In this document: positions 57,811 through 64,000 of the stretch, one piece after another | Position numbering within the stretch: the stretch's first letter is position 1 | Layout of the letters: each line of letters begins with the position of its first letter | Origin: UQRS01 sp050946935 | GTDB lineage: Bacteria; Bacillota; Clostridia; Oscillospirales; Acutalibacteraceae | Reading direction: 5' to 3' | Assembly: GCA_050946935.1 (NCBI GenBank) | Contig: JBMNVR010000001.1 | Coordinates: 186,001-250,000, forward strand | DNA: 64,000 bases | The notes under the pieces: generated by a model | What the model saw: the letters and a program-made list of their open reading frames with translations, nothing else | Database searches by the model: none | Told to the model about the DNA's origin: nothing | Translations under genes and position numbers: made by a program

Positions 57811-60800
57811 TTAACCTCCTGCCACGATCAGTCCGCGCAGCTCCACCACGTCGGAAACCGTGAGCGCCTGATCACTGTCATCCAGATTGCCGGCCGAAAA
57901 CTCCCGCTCGGTCCAGGCGCCGGCGACAATCAGTCCGCGCAGCGCCACTACGTCAGAGACGGTAACCTTTCCGTCCCCGTCGACGTCGCCCGGCCGGACA
58001 GCCGGCTGGAGACCGTTCAGCGCGGCTTCGGCCGCGATCAGCTTGTCGAGATTGGTGACCAGCGCCTGCTGCGCCTCGGTCAGCAGGTCATAGGCGTCGC
58101 GGACGGCATGGATCGTTTCCGCGTCCTCCAGGGTAACCTCCTCCGGCGCGGGCAGGGCGTCAATCAGGCCGATGACTGCCTGAGAGGCGGCCCTGTCGGC
58201 CGCCTCTCGCAGCAGGGCCAGCCTGGCCTCGGCCGCGGTCAGGAGATCATAATTCTCTACATAGGGCTTTTGTCCCTCGTCCAGTGCGTCGTAGGCGGCG
58301 CGGGCGGCCGCGATCGCCTCCGCCTTGTCCAGCGTGATCTCGCCCAGTGCGGCGATTTTCTCCGCGACCGCATTGGCCGCCGTCACGTCCATGTCGCCGT
58401 ACAGCCCGATTTCGGAAAGCTGCATGGCCTCCGCCCCGGCGTTCGCAAAGATTTTAAGGACATAATACCGGTAGGCGGCCGGCGCGTCGACGTCAAAGGC
58501 GACGCCGGTGTAATCGGTATCCGGCAGGCCGGCGGCGGACACGGCGTCAATGACCGTCCAGTTTTCGGCGTCGTTCGAGCCGCAGAGCACCCATTTTTCC
58601 GGGCTGCGGCCGGGATTCTTGGAATTATCGTTGGCGGTGTAGAATACATAATGGCTGACCGTTACCGGCTCCTTCATCTGCCAGGCGAGAACGGCCGGTA
58701 CAGTTTTTGTACAGAATTTGGTCGAGGTCGTCCCGTCCAGGACTCGGGAGCCCGGCTCGTTATTGCTGGCCGCCTCCGTTCCGACAACGGACTTGTCGAT
58801 GACATAGCGCAACAGGCTGTTTTTACCTGTCACGCCGGCAAGGTCGACCGACGGCTCGGCCGCGTCGGGAACCAGACTCTCATCCAACTCGGGAAGATCG
58901 AAATACAGCCCCTCCCGATAGCTTGGGAGATAGGAATACGCAATCCCGCCGTCCTCCACTACGATTTTGACCGTATTAGGGTCGGAAAACACGGCGACCG
59001 AATTCTCCGCAGCGTTCATGGCGCCGTTGTACTTTTCGGTGTTGCCGGAGGCCGCGCCGGCGTTCTCCTCTGAATTGGAGAACATGACGAAGGGCGCCCG
59101 GATCGCATTATAAAGGCTGGTCAGGTTATTATAGCCGTGATGCCCGGTCTGCACCGCGTCGCTCTTCAGCGTATCGGCCGAATACATCCGAAGCATGGAG
59201 GTCTGCACATAGTCGTAGGCGTCGCCCAGCATCATAAAACTTTTGCCGCCGATCGTGATCCGCAGCACGGTGGAGGTGTCGTTGAAATTGGAGATGTTGT
59301 TGGTTCCGTTCTCGTTCACGCCGTCCTCGTGGGTATGCAGCACCTCAAAATCCACGCCCTGAAGCGAGAATTGCCCGCCGGTGTGCAGCTTGACGTACTT
59401 GCAGTCGGGGAACCAGGTGTTGAGACTCTCCCGCATCAGGAAAGTGCCGCTGTCATAGCCGCCGCTCATGGTCTGATAGGACGGGAAGTTATGCAGGACG
59501 CTCTCTACCTCGATCTCGTCATGATACTGCTCAACAAAGGAATGGCAGAGATAGACGTGATCCCCGTGCGCGTGGGAGAAGAACCATGCCCTGATCCGCA
59601 CCTTTTCCCCCTTCTGCGTGCCGGTGATCTCCCGCATAAAGGCAAGCAGTGCCTCTTTCGCGGCATTGCTGCTCTGCCGCTCATGGCCGCTGTCGATAAC
59701 GAAGAGGCTGTTGTCGGCCAGCTTGAGGATAATCAGCGCGCCGCAGTCGATCTGCCAGTAATCGGTCTTGGTCGTCTGCCCCTCGCCGTGGGTGTAGTCA
59801 ATGCTGTAGAGATACAGTTCGGTCTCTCCCGTGCCGGTTTCGTCGGCATCCAGCTCAGAGAGCAGGGCGTTGCTCGAATTGTCCTCGATAATCCGAACCT
59901 GCCCCACGCTCGCTGTATAATAGAGGTAGTAACTGCGCCCCTCCTTTTGCAGAGCGTAGTGTAGGTTCGCGCCGATTTCGGTCTTGGAGTCTTCTGTAAA
60001 GCCCTGAGCCAGCAGGCGGCGGATATAGGTGTGGAAGGCACTCTCGCCGGTTGCACTGATGACCACCATCCGGGAATCCTCTGCGGTCACGGCGTACTGG
60101 TCGTTCTGCATCCCCGGCCCGCAGTTATAGATCGGGCTGACCTTGCCGTCAGGGTAGTCCGGCAGCCCGTCAAACGGAACCTCCACGCCGGTAGAGGCAA
60201 GGACATCCTCCTTCAAAACGGTCTTTTCAAAAACCGTTTTGTCCCCGGCGGTCACCGTCAGGGAAGCCGCCGTCCACAGATCGTCAAGCAGGCTGTCGAC
60301 CCGCAGGGCATAGAGACGGTATCCTTCCGCCGCCTGAACCGTTTTCTCCCCGTCGAAGACCGTGTCGACGGCCGTCAGCGGGGCGCGCAGCAGCTCTGCC
60401 TCCCCATTTTGCAGCAGAGCAAACGGAGCGGAGGCCTCCCCCTCGGCCGATTGATAGAGAAAGAACAGATTATGGCAGTAGCCGCTGACCGTTTGCAGGG
60501 TGATCGAACCCGACAGCTCGGCGGAAAGGGTCTGCGCCTCCTCAAAATACAGCGCGGGATAGTCCGACTGCGACGACCGGACATACGCGGCGGCACCGGC
60601 CTCATCAGCCATAAGCTTTGTATACAGGTCAGCGCCGTCGGTGAAGGCGGTGCCGGCCGTCCCGGCCGAAACGTTGCCCGAATTGAGGGACAGCTCGTAC
60701 TCATCCCGACCCTGCATGTAAAAATTCCGGAAGGTCCCCCAAGAGGCGTTGCGCACGACGCAGATCTCGGCCTCTAGCGGGTCGGGACTGGCATTGTAAC

Positions 60801-61827
60801 AGCAAGTAACCTCCAGCAGGTTGGTGCTGCTCAGGTTGGCGTAACCGAAAATGCCGAACGCAGTGCCGTATCCGTTGCGCGATACCGTGCCCCCCATATC
60901 CGAATAGGCGCGCACGCTGCCGAGGTTGTAACAATAGTTGATGCTGCCGCGTTTGATATACCCGATGATGCCGGCAGCCCGCTCCCCCTCCAGCTTATAG
61001 ATGGTCAGGTTGCCCTTGTTGGCACAGTAGGCAATGTCCACATAGCTGCCGGAGGTATCGGTCGAAGTCTGCCCCACGATGCCTCCGACGTTGTCCGCGC
61101 CGCCGGTAACCGTGATGTTCCCGTTGTTGACGCAGCGAGAGACGGCGGCTCCCACTCCGTCGCAGGTAAAGCCGATGATGCCGCCGGCCGCGCCGTGCGT
61201 CCCGCGGTCAAGCTCCCCCGAACCGCCCGAGATATTGCGCGCCGAGACCTCCAGATCCCCGTTATTGACGCACCCTTCAACCGTGGCGGTCACGCGCACG
61301 GCGCCGACGATCCCGCCGGCATGCAGCACCCCGGTCGTCCCCTCGGCGTCGATGGACACCGCGCTCTCGCAGTTGACAACACGGCCGCCGCGCAGACAGG
61401 CCGCGATCCCTCCGACATAGCCGCTGTACAGCGCGGCATTCAGCGTGCCGGCTGTTTTCAGGTTAATCACCGTACCGGAGACCACGCCGAACAGTCCGGC
61501 AAGATAAATGCCCTCAGCCGGCTCCTCCCGCTCGATGGCCAGCGTAATCGTATGCCCGCCGCCGTTGAATGTGCCGGAGAAGGCCTTTTCCTCCCCGCCG
61601 ATCGGCATCCAGTCCGGGGAACCCGACAGATCGATATCCGCACAGAGCAGATAATCGCCGTCCGGATGCGCGGCCGCCCAGAGCAGCTCGTCTTTTGTCT
61701 CGATCTGATAGACGCCGTAAAGCGCCTCCGGTTCATCCGCAGCGGCCGCGGGCAGCCCCGCGAAGCAGCCGAACATCAAAACCAGTGCAAGCAGGATAGC
61801 CAAAGGCCGTTTGCTTTTCACGATCAT
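57811..61827 (-). CDS. Large secreted metallo-beta-lactamase-fold protein with discoidin and dockerin domains
   Basis: A 1338-residue exported protein. Order: signal peptide (1-29, ends AAAADE); GLUG-like beta-helix repeats (about 40-420, e.g. GGIVGAVRVTATVEGCVNNGDLEV); beta-rich linker; metallo-beta-lactamase domain (about 690-960) with HAHGDH near residue 752, a LGDAYDY Asp and the GHHG motif near 894, like ComEC-type phosphoesterases; F5/8 type C (discoidin) domain (about 1010-1165); two FIVAR-like helical repeats (about 1170-1270); type I dockerin (DVDGDGKVTVSDVVALRGLI and DDSDQALTVSDVVELRGLI, about 1275-1338). The dockerin implies attachment to a cohesin scaffold. The substrate is unknown. 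Start has AAGGAG upstream. Confidence 0.88.
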   Translation of the reverse strand: MIVKSKRPLAILLALVLMFGCFAGLPAAAADEPEALYGVYQIETKDELLWAAAHPDGDYLLCADIDLSGSPDWMPIGGEEKAFSGTFNGGGHTITLAIEREEPAEGIYLAGLFGVVSGTVINLKTAGTLNAALYSGYVGGIAACLRGGRVVNCESAVSIDAEGTTGVLHAGGIVGAVRVTATVEGCVNNGDLEVSARNISGGSGELDRGTHGAAGGIIGFTCDGVGAAVSRCVNNGNITVTGGADNVGGIVGQTSTDTSGSYVDIAYCANKGNLTIYKLEGERAAGIIGYIKRGSINYCYNLGSVRAYSDMGGTVSRNGYGTAFGIFGYANLSSTNLLEVTCCYNASPDPLEAEICVVRNASWGTFRNFYMQGRDEYELSLNSGNVSAGTAGTAFTDGADLYTKLMADEAGAAAYVRSSQSDYPALYFEEAQTLSAELSGSITLQTVSGYCHNLFFLYQSAEGEASAPFALLQNGEAELLRAPLTAVDTVFDGEKTVQAAEGYRLYALRVDSLLDDLWTAASLTVTAGDKTVFEKTVLKEDVLASTGVEVPFDGLPDYPDGKVSPIYNCGPGMQNDQYAVTAEDSRMVVISATGESAFHTYIRRLLAQGFTEDSKTEIGANLHYALQKEGRSYYLYYTASVGQVRIIEDNSSNALLSELDADETGTGETELYLYSIDYTHGEGQTTKTDYWQIDCGALIILKLADNSLFVIDSGHERQSSNAAKEALLAFMREITGTQKGEKVRIRAWFFSHAHGDHVYLCHSFVEQYHDEIEVESVLHNFPSYQTMSGGYDSGTFLMRESLNTWFPDCKYVKLHTGGQFSLQGVDFEVLHTHEDGVNENGTNNISNFNDTSTVLRITIGGKSFMMLGDAYDYVQTSMLRMYSADTLKSDAVQTGHHGYNNLTSLYNAIRAPFVMFSNSEENAGAASGNTEKYNGAMNAAENSVAVFSDPNTVKIVVEDGGIAYSYLPSYREGLYFDLPELDESLVPDAAEPSVDLAGVTGKNSLLRYVIDKSVVGTEAASNNEPGSRVLDGTTSTKFCTKTVPAVLAWQMKEPVTVSHYVFYTANDNSKNPGRSPEKWVLCGSNDAENWTVIDAVSAAGLPDTDYTGVAFDVDAPAAYRYYVLKIFANAGAEAMQLSEIGLYGDMDVTAANAVAEKIAALGEITLDKAEAIAAARAAYDALDEGQKPYVENYDLLTAAEARLALLREAADRAASQAVIGLIDALPAPEEVTLEDAETIHAVRDAYDLLTEAQQALVTNLDKLIAAEAALNGLQPAVRPGDVDGDGKVTVSDVVALRGLIVAGAWTEREFSAGNLDDSDQALTVSDVVELRGLIVAGG

Positions 61828-62455
61828 ATCCGCACGCTCCTTGTTTTACACAAATTTTACATAAATTCAGTATAGAGCAACGCGGGATTGGAATCCATAA
61901 CGATTTTGCCGAAATATATGAAATATTTGCGTATGAGATATTGATTTCACAACAAAATGAACCAAAAGATCGGTTCTGTCTGCATAAGGCTCAGCTTTGG
62001 ATGATATCCCCGATGCACAAAAGGTAACGGGCTTCCAAGTAAGCGTAAAGTATTTGCATGCTGCATGAAAACCCCCGTTTGTTCTAATGTAAACTGTGAA
62101 ACGCATCCCAAAGGTTTCTTTCCCATAAAAAAGATGCACCCCAAATGTTAGACACTTTTGGGGTGCACTTCAAATAACGCGGGATTTTTTTGTCTATCTC
62201 TGATTCTCTCATCCCTATACACAGGCGAACCGGGTCGGAGTATGCCTTTTGTAAAACGTTGGTCGACGAGGAGAGGCGCATACCCGCGTCCCGGCGGCCT
62301 GCATCCATGCAGAGGCCTTTATCTGCTTGGCGGGCGGCTCCGTCCATGCCCCGGTGAAGAATCTAAGCCCGGGTCGGATTAGGATTTCGTGCCCGTGTGA
62401 AAACGCCGATTTTCCGTGTGCGGCGAACTGTAATCGGGCTTTTGCGACGATAGCT
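61828..62455. other. Intergenic region with a large inverted repeat
   Basis: 628 bases with no supportable gene. It holds the leader of the dockerin gene and the hairpin at 62135-62167. Short open frames here lack ribosome sites and family signals. Confidence 0.5.
62135..62167. repeat. Inverted repeat TGCACCCCAAA/TTTGGGGTGCA
   Basis: Perfect 11-bp arms around an 11-base loop containing TGTTAGACAC. The GTGCACCCCAAA...TTAGACA word resembles end sequences of IS3-type insertion sequences, so this may be an IS footprint, but it could also act as a hairpin. No transposase is present. Confidence 0.4.
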
Positions 62456-63403
62456 TCAGGAGGCCGCAGATTCCATTTGCTGAGCCGTTTCTTCCTCCCG
62501 CTGCAACCGCCGTTCGCAAAAGCGGCAGATTCTTGTTTTGGCGGCTTGCGCCTCCTCTAAATTGCCGCTGGAAACCGGATCGGTTACCGATTTGAGAGCT
62601 TGACAATCCCGATAGAGATGATATACCTCACCGCCGCCGGTCCAAAAATATGTTCCGTCAAACGGCGCGGCGGCAAAGGCGTTTGTTTGTGCGTCGGTCG
62701 GGGAAAGAGACTCAGCCGGGGAAGTGGGTTCGTCCGGATCGGCTAAAGTCGGAGTGGAAAACCGGCCCCGGAGCAGAAAAAACGCACAGCCGGCAATGAC
62801 CAGGACGCATAGCAGCAAAAGTGCTGCTATGCGCAAACGGATCAGCCGGTTACGGTTTGTATGAAACTGTTTGCAGACCCGGCTTTGCAGCAGAAGCTCT
62901 TCCTGCCGCATCTCATATTCCGAAAGATCGAAAAAGACCTCCCGCGCTTTATCCGGATCGAGTCCGGTGATGCGCTCAATGTCTGTGGGATCAACAATTT
63001 TCATATCGGTCAGTGCGTACAGCGGGGCCAGAAGGGATTTGGCAAAATCCTCCGCCTCCCGTTCCAGGATCTGATTTTCTTCGCCGTTTGTGGAATGCCC
63101 GATCAGGCCTTCCGAAATAAAGTGGTGGCGAATATGCGCGATTTCATGTGCGATGATCCAATTTTTCTTTTCTCTATTCAGTTTCTCTTCAAAAAAGATA
63201 TAGTATTTTTCCCCGATTTTTGCGCTGAAACCTGCATACATGTACATGGATTCCAAACCGGCGGTGGCAATCAGGGACGCGCCTTTTTGATAATCGACAA
63301 GGTTGTAATTTAAATCCCGCGCGATTTGGGCGGCGTCAACGGGAAACTGGCCAACACCGCATTTCAGCAGCAATTCCAGTGCGGATTTTTCCATGAAAGT
63401 CAT
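62456..63403 (-). CDS. ImmA/IrrE-family metallopeptidase with membrane anchor
   Basis: A 315-residue protein. Zinc motif HEIAHIRHH near residue 87 (HExxH), followed by EREAEDFAKSLLAPLYAL (about 114-131), typical of ImmA/IrrE proteases that cleave XRE repressors. A membrane helix (about 190-212), an Asp/Pro/Ser-rich linker, then a small Cys domain (VYHLYRDCQALKS to CRFCERRL, about 260-300) outside the membrane. Placed 121 bases downstream of an XRE gene in the same direction, which fits a repressor-antirepressor pair. The membrane anchor and extracellular-type domain suggest that it senses something at the surface. Confidence 0.85.
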   Translation of the reverse strand: MTFMEKSALELLLKCGVGQFPVDAAQIARDLNYNLVDYQKGASLIATAGLESMYMYAGFSAKIGEKYYIFFEEKLNREKKNWIIAHEIAHIRHHFISEGLIGHSTNGEENQILEREAEDFAKSLLAPLYALTDMKIVDPTDIERITGLDPDKAREVFFDLSEYEMRQEELLLQSRVCKQFHTNRNRLIRLRIAALLLLCVLVIAGCAFFLLRGRFSTPTLADPDEPTSPAESLSPTDAQTNAFAAAPFDGTYFWTGGGEVYHLYRDCQALKSVTDPVSSGNLEEAQAAKTRICRFCERRLQREEETAQQMESAAS

Positions 63404-63524
63404 TCTACTCTTCCTTAAACAGAAAATATTCCCCCTTAAAAATCAGAAGCAGGGAGACCCGCTCTCTGGTTTCAGAAGGCTATAGAGCTTGGTTTGGATA
63501 GACGATACGGTATAGGCTGCATGG

Positions 63525-64000
63525 CTATTTCCCATACATTTCGCGCCGTTTGGCGATTTCCAGACTGATTTGCAGTTCCTTTTGCGCCTCCTGTATTTCG
63601 GCCTGTTTTTCGACGGGACAGGTACGCATGTGCACCCCGTCGCCATAGGCGGCCACAACAATTTTGCGCGGTTGCGCGCTACAGGGAATGTCGCTGTGGT
63701 ATAAAGCGGCCGGAGATTCCATATCAATATGGGTGTTTTCTTTGCTGTCGGCCGCCTCCGGCCGATAAGAATAGGTCGTGTTGATCATCTGCTTAACCGC
63801 ATTTTGTATGCCTTCGGGCAAATCCCGATACTTGATAATGATGTCCTTCTCTTCCTCGGTCAGCGGCATAAGTTTTCCCTTGAACGGCGGATTGTTGAGA
63901 AGATAGTCGGTCGAGACATGGAAGGTGTTCGCGATTTTCACCAGCACCTCGGAGTTCGGTTCGCGGGAGCCGGTTTCATAATTGTTGTAGGTTGTATAAG
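63525..64000 (-). CDS. XRE-family transcriptional regulator (partial, runs off right edge)
   Basis: At least 158 residues are seen; the N-terminus is beyond the window. The visible frame opens YTTYNNYETGSREPNSEVLVKIANTF, the second half of a helix-turn-helix, then VSTDYLLN, typical of XRE repressors. A linker (TEEEKDIIIKYRDLPEGIQNAV) and a variable acidic region follow, and a C-terminal helix ends EIAKRREMYGK. Upstream of the ImmA-like gene, so likely the repressor that it cleaves. Possibly the edge of another integrated element or phage. Confidence 0.82.
   Translation of the reverse strand, partial: YTTYNNYETGSREPNSEVLVKIANTFHVSTDYLLNNPPFKGKLMPLTEEEKDIIIKYRDLPEGIQNAVKQMINTTYSYRPEAADSKENTHIDMESPAALYHSDIPCSAQPRKIVVAAYGDGVHMRTCPVEKQAEIQEAQKELQISLEIAKRREMYGK

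Noticed and set aside
62158..62382. Short open frame in the gap before the ImmA-like gene
   Set aside because: No ribosome site, no family similarity, and it begins inside the inverted repeat.

Overview
The window looks like a chromosome segment of a spore-forming Clostridia, most likely an uncultured gut-type Oscillospirales relative. Support: GC-rich low-overlap Firmicutes operons with strong GGAGG ribosome sites, spoIIR, the dgt-dnaG-sigA operon, a MurT/GatD-type pair, a dockerin-tailed secreted enzyme and a Cys-type sulfatase. This placement is inferred from gene content; there is no rRNA or tRNA gene in the window.

Layout. 1-1016: start of a secreted protein running off the left edge. 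1332-19973: an AT-richer integrated mobilizable element of the TnpX/TnpV/TnpW type. It carries a large serine recombinase, tnpW, a ParB-like protein, relaxase and MobC, an AbiEii-type toxin pair, ParM/ParR, a Cys-rich VLP protein, a LexA-box promoter driving a two-gene operon with a sigma-like protein, and tnpV. Its cargo (11795-19376) is an 11-gene membrane cassette: SLOG-like sensor, voltage-gated-type ion channel, RHH protein, SPFH/zinc-ribbon protein and several zinc-ribbon or four-helix membrane proteins, with a divergent XRE regulator. No type IV secretion genes are present, so the element must borrow them. Its ends can be resolved: the restored target is a perfect intrinsic terminator behind a 38-codon peptide gene, and the joined element ends form a perfect 18-bp-arm palindrome.

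20004-32523 (core): short peptide gene with its own promoter and palindromic operator, asnB, a PHP phosphatase, an Lrp/aminotransferase pair, ispE, spoIIR, rpmE, yigZ, dgt-dnaG-sigA and an Rrf2 regulator. 32738-42756: CmpB-type membrane protein, zinc-ribbon protein, citrate synthase, MarR regulator, a MurT/GatD/Alr-like trio whose amidotransferase catalytic residues are lost, and a BceAB-type ABC transporter. 42935-49417: an aromatic amino acid cluster read leftward (aroK, then aroF-aroB-aroA-aroC-pheA). Between aroK and aroF sits a classic ribosome-mediated attenuator: a 30-residue Phe-rich leader peptide overlapping an antiterminator, followed by a terminator. 49930-54936: sugar-acid operon (isomerase, Gfo/Idh/MocA oxidoreductase, mannonate dehydratase, SDR, GH130) controlled from a promoter embedded in a 48-bp inverted repeat. 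55145-61827: split TSUP transporter, sulfatase and a 1338-residue secreted metallo-beta-lactamase-fold/dockerin protein. 62456-64000: ImmA-type protease and XRE regulator, running off the right edge.

The items most worth following up are the Phe leader-peptide attenuator in a Firmicute, the SLOG/ion-channel/SPFH cassette, the degenerate MurT-GatD pair, the orphan peptide gene whose terminator was the element's target, and the hairpin cluster at 7558-7689.
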